Source: Pseudomonadota bacterium | GTDB taxonomy: Bacteria > Pseudomonadota > Gammaproteobacteria > Burkholderiales > Casimicrobiaceae | Reading direction: 5' to 3' | Length of the DNA: 12,898 nt | Assembly (NCBI GenBank): GCA_029571495.1 | Contig: JAKPSO010000559.1 | Coordinates: 1 to 12,898, forward strand | Shown: piece after piece, positions 7,014 to 12,898 of the stretch | Position numbering within the stretch: the stretch's first letter is position 1 | Layout: each line of letters opens with the position of its first letter | The notes under the pieces: generated by a model | Told to the model about the DNA's origin: nothing | The model's input: the letters and a program-made list of their open reading frames with translations, nothing else | Database searches by the model: none | Translations under genes and position numbers: made by a program

Positions 7014-7978
7014 TCAAGGGTTATTTCATCATCACTTTGCGCGCAGTGTTTGCGAGTCTCAACACACCCGTGGCGACCTGTGCTGGGCTCGTCGTCGCGA
7101 CGCTGCTTGTGGGTTGCGCCAGCGGTTTGCCAGACGAAAGGCGGTATGGGTATGCGTTGCCAGTGCAACCCGCGCCCGACGTGTGGCCCGCCAAGCCGAC
7201 GCCGCTGGCAAAGCCGACGCTCACCTACGGCGGGATGACCGTTCGATTCTTAGAGACTCCTAGCGGCACCGGCGCGCAGATCGAAGCCGTTGACGCCAGC
7301 AACGGCGCACAGCGGTGGCAAAGCCGGCTGCCCTTACCCTTGCTGGTTTCGGTCTACAACCGGACTGAAACATCGTTCGTTACCGACGCGACGTTGTTGC
7401 CCGCGGGCAACAGCCTGCTCGCGACTTATCGCTTCTTTGTGCCGCCGCAATCCGAGCCGAACCGCACCGGCGTGCGCGCTGCGACGTACTACTGGGAGTT
7501 TGCAATTCTCGATTCAACCACCGGCCGCCTGCTGCGCCACGAGCGCCTGCCCGCTCCTGCGAGCGAACTCGGTTTTGTGTTCGTCGGCGATATTTGGCTG
7601 CAAATCGACAATACGCGGCACGAGACCAGCCGCCTCGATGCGGCCACGGGTGAGCGCTTATGGCGGCACTCCGGTATGTTCCACGTCTCGGCGCTGACAT
7701 CGCAGACTATCGGCCTCTACCGTCATATTCTCGGCGACCGCTGGAGCGTGGCGGTTCTGAATATCAACACTGGCCAGGCGCTGTTCGAGCAGACTTTCGA
7801 TGCGCTGCCCATGCAAACGATTCGTGCCGTCACCTACCGGGATGGCATCGCCTATGTTGAATTTGGCGCGCAGTATGAATTCAACATTGAACTGGGCGCG
7901 CGCTACCAAAGTTACACCGTGGCCTTTGATGCGACGTCACACAAGGCGTTGTGGCGATCTGCTTTTTCTACAAATTGA
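7010..7978 (+). CDS. PQQ-propeller-like lipoprotein
   Basis: 322 residues from ATG 7010, which overlaps the SH3b stop as ATGA. A hydrophobic segment ends in the lipobox L-V-G-C with C36 as the predicted lipidated residue. Ala and Ser follow it rather than Asp, so outer-membrane sorting is expected. The mature part contains PQQ-like propeller repeats: V-D-A-S-N-G-A-Q-R-W-Q-S, L-D-S-T-T-G-R-L-L-R-H, L-D-A-A-T-G-E-R-L-W-R-H, L-N-I-N-T-G-Q-A-L-F and F-D-A-T-S-H-K-A-L-W-R. The 'xD-xxTG-xxLW' motif is the tryptophan-docking pattern also found in BamB-like scaffolds (family knowledge). No PQQ-ligand or dehydrogenase residues were recognised, so binding rather than catalysis is inferred. A full-length paralogue lies on the other strand at 9099-10022. 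A TTG at 6986 would extend the frame by eight residues but is less likely than the coupled ATG. Confidence 0.85.
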   Translation: MIKGYFIITLRAVFASLNTPVATCAGLVVATLLVGCASGLPDERRYGYALPVQPAPDVWPAKPTPLAKPTLTYGGMTVRFLETPSGTGAQIEAVDASNGAQRWQSRLPLPLLVSVYNRTETSFVTDATLLPAGNSLLATYRFFVPPQSEPNRTGVRAATYYWEFAILDSTTGRLLRHERLPAPASELGFVFVGDIWLQIDNTRHETSRLDAATGERLWRHSGMFHVSALTSQTIGLYRHILGDRWSVAVLNINTGQALFEQTFDALPMQTIRAVTYRDGIAYVEFGAQYEFNIELGARYQSYTVAFDATSHKALWRSAFSTN

Positions 7979-7990
7979 CGTGCGCGCAGA

Positions 7991-9082
7991 ATGATCCGCA
8001 AACACTGTCTACTAACAGCCATTAGTGCGCTGTGCGCTTCACTCATGTTCGGTTGCAGCAACCCAGGCCCGGAAAACAATCCAGGCGACGTACTGGCAGG
8101 TGTTGTCCCCTCGGAACGCGAAGCAGTTCTGCAACTGCTGCGCGATGCTGGGCTTAACGCCGCTCAGTTGCGCCCAGTTGGCAAGCTCGGCATAGCCAAG
8201 AACCGGCTTGCCATTGCTGTCGCGGAGGGTCACGTCGTGGGACTTCGCGTTTCGGCGTCTAGCCTGCGTTCGATGGCTGCAGTGGCCGCTCTTCCAGAAC
8301 TTTCGCTCCTCTGGCTGCCGAACAATCGAATCACTGCTATCGACGGATTGGAAAAGGCTCACCGGCTCACTGAGTTAGTCCTATCTAACAACCAAATCGC
8401 AAACGTATCAGGCCTCGCCGGAGCTGAGGCACTTGACACGCTGGCGCTTGACGGCAACCGAATATCCAATGTGCAAAATATTCCAAAGTTGCAGGCGCTA
8501 CAGACCCTCGATTTATCCAGCAACCAACTCGGCACGTTAGATGGTCTCGAGAAGCTTGTTAAATTGTCGAGCGTCCGTGCGCTAGACAACCCGCTCGTCG
8601 ACGCGGAAGCTGTGCGTGGCGTTCGTGCACGGGGCGGAACACTGCTCTTGCCAGAGTCCGTGGCAGCGGTTTCGCATGGGTCGAATGCTCCACGCCCGGC
8701 GGGTGAGTCGGTGTCGACCTTCGTCCTGAAGTTGCCGAACGTAGACGGCAAAAAAACGGGGCAGGAAAACTTCGATGCGCGAACGACGGGACGTGCATTT
8801 GAGTACAACGGGCGGATGAAATCGCTAACGGGCAGCGAGAGACTCGGGCTCATTGAAGGCACGAACTCGTACGCCGAACCCGTCACAATCGATATGACAG
8901 TTGCTAGCGGTGTTGTGCGACTCTATGTGGCCGATCTAAATGGCTATCGTTTCGTTGAAGTGCGCCCCGGGCAAACGGCACGAATTACCGGCCGACTGAT
9001 GCTTGGCCTCAACTACTACGCATTGCTAGAAGCACGGGAAGGTGAAGCGCGCGGCCTCGAATGGCGCGTGTTCCGCAAGTAG
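7991..9082 (+). CDS. SDS22-type leucine-rich-repeat lipoprotein
   Basis: 363 residues, 12 bases after the propeller lipoprotein stop. The signal peptide ends M-F-G-C with C22 the likely lipid-carrying residue. The lipobox is imperfect because Met is at -3, and Ser follows the Cys. Residues ~80-205 carry about five 21-22-residue leucine-rich repeats of the SDS22/internalin kind, e.g. L-S-L-L-W-L-P-N-N-R-I-T-A-I-D-G-L, L-T-E-L-V-L-S-N-N-Q-I and L-Q-T-L-D-L-S-S-N-Q-L. The C-terminal ~120 residues (from ~240) are polar and beta-rich, contain no repeats and match nothing I recognise. LRRs of this kind bind proteins, so an outer-membrane-anchored binding protein is inferred. No strong ribosome site precedes ATG 7991, so translation may depend on coupling to the gene before it. 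It is the last gene of the plus-strand operon and converges on the propeller paralogue 16 bases away. Confidence 0.85.
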   Translation: MIRKHCLLTAISALCASLMFGCSNPGPENNPGDVLAGVVPSEREAVLQLLRDAGLNAAQLRPVGKLGIAKNRLAIAVAEGHVVGLRVSASSLRSMAAVAALPELSLLWLPNNRITAIDGLEKAHRLTELVLSNNQIANVSGLAGAEALDTLALDGNRISNVQNIPKLQALQTLDLSSNQLGTLDGLEKLVKLSSVRALDNPLVDAEAVRGVRARGGTLLLPESVAAVSHGSNAPRPAGESVSTFVLKLPNVDGKKTGQENFDARTTGRAFEYNGRMKSLTGSERLGLIEGTNSYAEPVTIDMTVASGVVRLYVADLNGYRFVEVRPGQTARITGRLMLGLNYYALLEAREGEARGLEWRVFRK

Positions 9083-9093
9083 CCGACGTTCGG
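9083..9093 (+). terminator. Weak hairpin after the LRR gene
   Basis: CCGA-CGT-TCGG begins directly after the stop codon of the LRR gene and is followed by TGTTTTC. The stem is only 4 base pairs, too short for a confident intrinsic terminator. The position between two convergent genes is the main argument for it. Confidence 0.2.
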
Positions 9094-9098
9094 TGTTT

Positions 9099-10022
9099 TC
9101 AATCAAAAAACTTGGTTCGCCAGATGGGTTTACCAGTCGTGGCGTCAAACGCGACCGTGTAGGTTCGGTACATCGCTCCGCGTTCTAAGTTCCAGTCGTA
9201 CTGAGCTCCGAACTCGACAAAGACCCTTCCGTCACGCGCCAAAACGCCTTTGATTATGTGGTGGTCTATCCGATCGAAGCGCTGGCTGAAGAGTGTCTTT
9301 CCTGTGAAAAGATCGAGGGCAGTGACCTGCCATGTCGCACCGGGCCGACCCTGGAAGAACGAAATTGACTGTTCAGTGAGCGCAGAAAACTTAAGGACGT
9401 CGTCATGAGTCCAGAGCGGTTCGCCAGTGGCTGGCTCTAGTCGAAACGTTTTTTTCGCGCGTTCATCCGTCACAAACCAATAGTCACCGATTATCGTGAA
9501 TTGCACCTGGGGTACGGCGACTTTTGCCCGCTCGCGGCGAACGATTTTTCCGGTTGCCGTATCTACGATTACAAACTCCCAAAAGCGCCCGTTCGCTGCG
9601 CCTTCGCCGGGCGTAACTAGATATGTGCAGAGCAGGCGATTGCCGCGAAGGACAAGGGTGCTGGACTCAATCTGACGGGTGTCGGGCTGTGGTGCGCCGG
9701 GCGTTTCCGCCGGAAACGGCGTGTGCCAAATAATCTCTTTGCTAGCAACTTTCCGCGCACTGATACCGCGACCCACTCCTTTGTCGATATTTTTGAATTC
9801 GTCACGCGATAGAAATTCAATGCCTTGATGCACGATCGCCAGTCGCGCCGGGTCGCGCGTCGTGAGATGCTTCGTCCAAATCGCCGTTTGTGTGTCGACA
9901 GGCAGACCAAATCCGAATCGCTCCTTTTCGGTCAGCGTTGCTGCTGATGACACGCCAAGCAGGAACGGCGCGACGACCAAGTTAGCGACGACGAGTCGAA
10001 TACTGTGATGGAAAAATGACAA
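9099..10022 (-). CDS. Exported PQQ-propeller-like protein, paralogue of the lipoprotein at 7010-7978
   Basis: 307 residues from TTG 10022. The N-terminus is a signal peptide (hydrophobic ~8-23, V-S-S-A-A), probably cleaved after A27 or A28. It aligns along its length with the 7010-7978 lipoprotein: K-E-R-F-G-F-G-L-P-V against E-R-R-Y-G-Y-A-L-P-V, F-W-E-F-V-I-V-D-T-A-T-G against Y-W-E-F-A-I-L-D-S-T-T-G, and a near-identical C-terminal block with F-G-A-Q-Y and Y-T-V-A-F-D-A-T. The lipobox L-L-V-G-C-A-S of the paralogue corresponds to F-L-L-G-V-S-S here, so the cysteine is lost and the protein should be soluble periplasmic or secreted. Propeller repeats include L-E-P-A-T-G-E-P-L-W-T-H and L-D-L-F-T-G-K-T-L-F. 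The start is supported by GAGGAG six bases upstream. It appears to be monocistronic and converges on the LRR gene. Confidence 0.85.
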   Translation of the reverse strand: MSFFHHSIRLVVANLVVAPFLLGVSSAATLTEKERFGFGLPVDTQTAIWTKHLTTRDPARLAIVHQGIEFLSRDEFKNIDKGVGRGISARKVASKEIIWHTPFPAETPGAPQPDTRQIESSTLVLRGNRLLCTYLVTPGEGAANGRFWEFVIVDTATGKIVRRERAKVAVPQVQFTIIGDYWFVTDERAKKTFRLEPATGEPLWTHDDVLKFSALTEQSISFFQGRPGATWQVTALDLFTGKTLFSQRFDRIDHHIIKGVLARDGRVFVEFGAQYDWNLERGAMYRTYTVAFDATTGKPIWRTKFFD

Positions 10023-10028
10023 ACTAAT

Positions 10029-10034
10029 CTCCTC
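10029..10034 (-). promoter_or_regulatory. Strong ribosome binding site before a TTG start
   Basis: Minus-strand GAGGAG, six bases before TTG 10022. The nearest upstream ATG triplets overlap this site and are too close to use it, while the TTG is immediately followed by the signal peptide. Confidence 0.7.
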
Positions 10035-10040
10035 ATCATC

Positions 10041-10060
10041 CGCGTCTCCGCGTCTCCGCG
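10041..10060. repeat. Tandem 8-base repeat in the leader of the propeller paralogue
   Basis: CGCGTCTC occurs twice head to tail (10041-10048, 10049-10056) and a third copy begins (CGCG, 10057-10060). On the minus strand it reads as a GCGGAGAC run and lies 7 bases upstream of the GAGGAG ribosome site, so it would be in the 5' leader of that gene. Similar short 'GCGGAGACGCGGAGAC' strings are, from memory, found dispersed between genes in various bacteria. The rest of the 10023-10273 gap holds only the candidate promoter described next. Confidence 0.55.
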
Positions 10061-10218
10061 ACCCAGACGACGGTCGCGTTCATGAGTCGCCATTGTCTTT
10101 CAAATTCACTGCGTTTTCGCACTTGGGGGAGTTATCACCGGTGTACGGCACGATGCATACGGCGCCGTTTCCCATTTAGTGCGAGCTTGCGATGGCGGCC
10201 GAGCGCAAATACTCGGGG

Positions 10219-10246
10219 TTGATGAGGACAGGCGCGCTGATAAAGT
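10219..10246 (+). promoter_or_regulatory. Candidate sigma-70 promoter for the dehydrogenase-reductase pair
   Basis: TTGATG (10219-10224) and TAAAGT (10241-10246) are 16 bases apart, each matching consensus at four of six positions. Transcription would start about 20 bases before ATG 10274, giving a short leader. No operator-like repeat is evident beside it. Confidence 0.35.
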
Positions 10247-10273
10247 AGAGTCCATAACCATTTGGATTTTGCG

Positions 10274-11683
10274 ATGAATATTGACGCGTTGGCTCGTGAA
10301 TTCTCCGGCCGTTTGATCACCGATGCGACGGACATGGAGCCATTTACAACCGATTGGCGCAAGCGTTGGGTTGGTAAGGCGTTAGCTGTCGCGCTGCCAG
10401 ATACGACAGAAGACGTTGCCAAGGTTGTGCGCTGGTGCGCATCGAACAACGTGCCTATCGTGCCGCAGGGCGGAAATACGGGTATGTCGGGCGCTGCGAC
10501 CCCGAGCGCGGAGGGGGGCGTGGTTGTTCTGTCGCTCACACGCATGAATCGTGTGCGGGAGGTTGACCCACAAAACAACACGATAACGGTCGAGGCCGGC
10601 TGCATTTTGCAGACGCTGCAAGAGACTGCGCGCGAGCACTCGCGCTTGTTCCCGCTGTCGCTCGGCGCAGAGGGCTCATGCACGATTGGCGGCAATTTGT
10701 CGACCAACGCGGGCGGCGTGGCGGTGCTGCGCTACGGCAATGCGCGTGAACTTTGCTTGGGACTCGAAGTCGTGACGGCGAAGGGTGAAATTTGGAATGG
10801 GCTGCGTGGTCTGCGTAAAGACAACACGGGCTACGACCTGCGGGACTTGTTCATCGGCGCAGAAGGTACGCTCGGCGTGATCACGGCGGCGACCGTCAAA
10901 GTGTTTCCCCTGCCTGTGGCGAAGGTCACTGCGTGGGCCGCCGTGCGAACCGTGCACGAGGCGTTACGAGTTTTGGAAACCGCGCAGCAAACCTTGGGCG
11001 CGCGCTTGACGGCGTTTGAGATGCTCACGCAACCTTGCATAGAAATGCTCGGCGAACAGTTGCCGCATCTGCGTTGGCCGTTGGAAACGCGCGAGACGGT
11101 TGCTGTGCTTATCGAACTGTCGGATTACAAGAGCGAAGCCAACGGGCGCGCGGACCTCGAAGCGCTGTTGGAGCACGCCTTTGAATCCGACATCGTGACC
11201 GACGCAGCGATTGCGGCGAACTTGACGCAGTCGAACGAATTCTGGAGTTTGCGCGATCACATGACCGAGGCGCAGCAGCGCGCAGGCAAGAACATCAAGC
11301 ATGACATTGCGGTGCCAGTGTCGCGAATCGCGGACTTCGTGGAAAGCACGAATGCTGAAATCGCGGCGAAGTTTCCGGGCATTCGTATGATCGTCTTCGG
11401 TCATCTGGGCGATGGCAATTTGCATTACAACGTGTCGCCGCCGAAGGGGCTGCGCGGCGATGACTTTGGAAAGATTGAGGCAGCCGTCAATCGTGTCACG
11501 CATGATGCGGTGCATCGCTTCAACGGTTCGGTTTCGGCGGAGCACGGACTCGGCGTGTTGCGGCGCGGCGAGGCAGCGCGATACAAGTCTGCTGTTGAGC
11601 TCGGCATAATGCGCGCGATCAAACAAGCACTCGATCCACAAGGCATTATGAATCCGGGCAAGTCGTTGGGAGATTTCGAATGA
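10274..11683 (+). CDS. FAD-linked D-2-hydroxy acid dehydrogenase, D-2-hydroxyglutarate dehydrogenase-like
   Basis: 469 residues from ATG 10274, full length for the family. The N-terminal FAD_binding_4 (VAO-type) domain shows P-Q-G-G-N-T-G at 64-70, G-G-N-L-S-T-N-A-G-G and G-A-E-G-T-L-G-V-I-T. The C-terminal FAD-oxidase domain has R327, T331 and K342, then H-L-G-D-G-N-L-H at 377-384, N386 and S-A-E-H-G-L-G (E423, H424), ending A-L-D-P-Q-G-I-M-N-P-G-K. These residues keep the spacing of the substrate- and zinc-binding set of human D2HGDH (from memory R386, T390, K401, H434, H441, N443, E475, H476). It should therefore oxidise a D-2-hydroxy acid to a 2-oxo acid and pass electrons to ETF or the respiratory chain. 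D-lactate or another D-2-hydroxy acid remains possible. It is cytoplasmic, with no signal peptide. A TTG at 10262 is an alternative start. The stop overlaps the next gene as ATGA. Confidence 0.93.
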   Translation: MNIDALAREFSGRLITDATDMEPFTTDWRKRWVGKALAVALPDTTEDVAKVVRWCASNNVPIVPQGGNTGMSGAATPSAEGGVVVLSLTRMNRVREVDPQNNTITVEAGCILQTLQETAREHSRLFPLSLGAEGSCTIGGNLSTNAGGVAVLRYGNARELCLGLEVVTAKGEIWNGLRGLRKDNTGYDLRDLFIGAEGTLGVITAATVKVFPLPVAKVTAWAAVRTVHEALRVLETAQQTLGARLTAFEMLTQPCIEMLGEQLPHLRWPLETRETVAVLIELSDYKSEANGRADLEALLEHAFESDIVTDAAIAANLTQSNEFWSLRDHMTEAQQRAGKNIKHDIAVPVSRIADFVESTNAEIAAKFPGIRMIVFGHLGDGNLHYNVSPPKGLRGDDFGKIEAAVNRVTHDAVHRFNGSVSAEHGLGVLRRGEAARYKSAVELGIMRAIKQALDPQGIMNPGKSLGDFE

Positions 11684-12654
11684 AAGTGTGCATCGTTGGC
11701 GCTGGTGCAATTGGTGGTTGGATGGGCGCGAAGCTCGCGCGTGGCGGTCATTCGGTTAGTGTGTTGGCGCGAGGCGCAGCGTTGTCCGCAATAAGAAATA
11801 ACGGCTTACAACTGATCGAAGGCGATTCCACGTACATCGCGAAATTTACGGCTGCCGCGAGTGCGGGCGAACTCGAAACCCCTGATTTGCTGATCATCGC
11901 CGTCAAAGCGCCGGGACTTCGCGACGCAGCGGTTTCAGTCGCGCCGTTGATTGGTCCGAACACGACGGTGCTTACGGCGATGAATGGCGTGCCATGGTGG
12001 TTTTTCGACCGCTTAGATCGCCCCCTGGCAGGAGCACAACTGACGACGATTGACGCGACGGGCGAGATCGCCAAGAGCATTCCGTCGCGAAGCGTCGTGG
12101 GTTGCGTAGTGCACGCGGCGTGCAGTGTTGATGCGCCAGGCGCAATTCGTCACAAGATGGGCGCGCGCCTGATCGTCGGCGAACCAGGCGGTGGCCTGTC
12201 GCCTCGTCTGCAAGCGTTGCATGAAGCGCTCGCCGCAGCGGGCTTTGAGCCCGAGTCGAGCGACGACATTCAGCGTGACGTGTGGTTCAAGCTCTGGGGC
12301 AACATGACCATGAACCCGGTCTCGGCGATCACTGGCGCGACAACCGACAAGATTCTCGATGATGCGCAAACGCGTGAGTTCTGCTCGGCGGTCATGCGTG
12401 AGGCGCAGAGCATCGGCAACCGCATTGGCATTCCGATCGCGCAGACTCCCGACGAGCGCCACGCTGTCACCCGCAAACTCGGCGCAATGAAGACCTCGAT
12501 GCTGCAAGATGTTGAGGCGGGCAAGGGTATTGAGCTCGACGCGTTGGTGGCTGCTGTTTGCGAGATCGGACAGAAAGTTGGCGTCTCGACGCCATACACC
12601 GACGCTCTGCTTGGGCTGACGCGCCTCATGGCACGTGGTCGGGGACTCTACTGA
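11680..12654 (+). CDS. 2-dehydropantoate 2-reductase family protein (ketopantoate reductase / PanE-ApbA)
   Basis: 324 residues. The NADP(H)-binding Rossmann motif G-A-G-A-I-G-G is at 7-13. It is followed by I-I-A-V-K-A in the second half of the domain and A-M-N-G-V. The C-terminal helical domain has W-F-K-L-W-G-N with K204 as the expected catalytic lysine, and S-M-L-Q-D-V with E285 in G-I-E-L-D matching the conserved glutamate of the family. The enzyme should reduce a 2-oxo acid to an (R)-2-hydroxy acid with NADPH. Ketopantoate in coenzyme A synthesis is the textbook substrate, but many genomes carry several paralogues with other or unknown substrates, so I give no panE symbol. GGGAG lies seven bases before ATG 11680, inside the dehydrogenase gene, and the ATGA overlap shows coupling. 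The pairing with a D-2-hydroxy acid dehydrogenase argues for a shared 2-oxo/2-hydroxy acid pair. Confidence 0.92.
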   Translation: MKVCIVGAGAIGGWMGAKLARGGHSVSVLARGAALSAIRNNGLQLIEGDSTYIAKFTAAASAGELETPDLLIIAVKAPGLRDAAVSVAPLIGPNTTVLTAMNGVPWWFFDRLDRPLAGAQLTTIDATGEIAKSIPSRSVVGCVVHAACSVDAPGAIRHKMGARLIVGEPGGGLSPRLQALHEALAAAGFEPESSDDIQRDVWFKLWGNMTMNPVSAITGATTDKILDDAQTREFCSAVMREAQSIGNRIGIPIAQTPDERHAVTRKLGAMKTSMLQDVEAGKGIELDALVAAVCEIGQKVGVSTPYTDALLGLTRLMARGRGLY

Positions 12655-12718
12655 TCCTTGGCTGAGTGGAGAAACGACGGTTGCGACGGCGCGTTTTGCA
12701 CCGCGCTCGCGTCTTTAC

Positions 12719-12737
12719 CGATATCGGGCGAATATCG
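12719..12737. repeat. ATATCG repeat pair upstream of the last gene, possible operator
   Basis: CGATAT (12719-12724) and ATATCG (12732-12737) form a perfect inverted repeat with a 7-base spacer. ATATCG also occurs as a direct repeat at 12721-12726 and 12732-12737, 11 bases apart, about one helical turn. It lies 27 bases before the ATG at 12764, where a repressor or activator site would be expected. No promoter boxes could be named next to it. The rest of 12655-12763 shows no terminator or gene. Confidence 0.3.
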
Positions 12738-12763
12738 CTCGTAACACCGGGGGGGCACCGCAC

Positions 12764-12898
12764 ATGAAAAAATTCGAACACGCGTTGATCGATCTACTGC
12801 TGTCGGTGAAGCTTGGCGTTGCATCCATGTGCGTTTCTGCGCAGAACGCGAACAGCGGAATCGAAAGCGAACTCGTCGCAGTTCCCGCGCAACAGGGA
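12764..12898 (+). CDS. Start of an unrecognised gene, cut by the right edge
   Basis: ATG 12764 opens a frame of 45 codons with no stop before the edge. The N-terminus M-K-K-F-E-H followed by a moderately hydrophobic stretch (A-L-I-D-L-L-L-S-V-K-L-G-V-A-S-M-C-V-S-A-Q) could be a weak signal peptide, but it is interrupted by Asp and Lys. A run of seven G lies eight bases before the ATG and may serve as a poor ribosome site. A second frame on the minus strand is also open to the edge here (stop near 12717), so strand assignment is not certain. No function can be given. Confidence 0.5.
   Translation, partial: MKKFEHALIDLLLSVKLGVASMCVSAQNANSGIESELVAVPAQQG

Noticed and set aside
7010..7978. PQQ-dependent dehydrogenase identity for the propeller lipoprotein
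   Set aside because: At about 320 residues it is much shorter than those enzymes, and no PQQ-ligand or catalytic residues were recognised. Only the blade motif is shared.
10964..11710. Minus-strand frame of 248 codons inside the dehydrogenase gene
   Set aside because: It is antisense to a gene with full catalytic motif conservation; its Arg/His-rich composition is typical of a shadow frame in GC-rich DNA.
12013..12507. Minus-strand frame of 164 codons inside the PanE-family gene
   Set aside because: It is a shadow of a well-supported gene, with no start site or recognisable motif.
1..12898. tRNA, rRNA, CRISPR array, insertion sequence, toxin-antitoxin or phage genes
   Set aside because: I saw no cloverleaf-like arms with a T-loop motif, no regularly spaced repeats, and no transposase, integrase or toxin-like proteins on either strand.

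Overview
The window looks like a chromosomal segment of a GC-rich Gram-negative bacterium, most likely a betaproteobacterium of the Burkholderiales type. This rests on the codon use, the many Sec-exported and lipobox proteins (which imply an outer membrane), and a FAD-linked D-2-hydroxy acid dehydrogenase overlapping a PanE-family reductase. The lineage is an inference and no rRNA is present to settle it. I see no tRNA, rRNA, CRISPR array, transposase or integrase.

Layout. (1) 1-1017, minus strand: the N-terminal 339 residues of an exported right-handed beta-helix protein that runs off the left edge. (2) 1204-3824, plus strand: a cytoplasmic TPR-AraC fusion regulator, then 5 bases later an exported beta-propeller-like protein. 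(3) 3858-5754, minus strand: three tightly packed genes, namely a secreted protein of unknown family (TTG start), an exported protein with a GGAHP motif resembling DUF3298/RsiV C-terminal domains, and a small three-helix membrane protein. (4) 5987-9082, plus strand: a divergent four-gene operon encoding a small three-helix membrane protein, an exported protein with two SH3b-like repeats, a PQQ-propeller-like lipoprotein and an SDS22-type leucine-rich-repeat lipoprotein. The first three genes overlap at their ends. (5) 9099-10022, minus strand: a full-length paralogue of the propeller lipoprotein, converging on the LRR gene, whose lipobox cysteine is replaced by valine and which also starts at TTG. 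(6) 10274-12654, plus strand: a D-2-hydroxyglutarate-dehydrogenase-like flavoenzyme overlapping a ketopantoate-reductase-family enzyme. (7) 12764 to the right edge, plus strand: the start of a small unrecognised gene.

How it fits together. The central 6 kb (3858-10022) is almost wholly cell-envelope proteins with protein-interaction folds (propellers, SH3b, LRR) plus small membrane proteins, in two divergent operons and a converging paralogue. No enzyme, toxin or transporter signature was recognised in it. It is the best candidate here for an undescribed multi-component envelope assembly, but that is inferred from gene order alone. The right-hand pair is metabolic: one enzyme should oxidise a D-2-hydroxy acid and the other should reduce a 2-oxo acid to a D-2-hydroxy acid.

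No stretch over 300 bases lacks a gene. The longest gaps are 1018-1203, 5755-5986 and 10023-10273, each described in the feature list.
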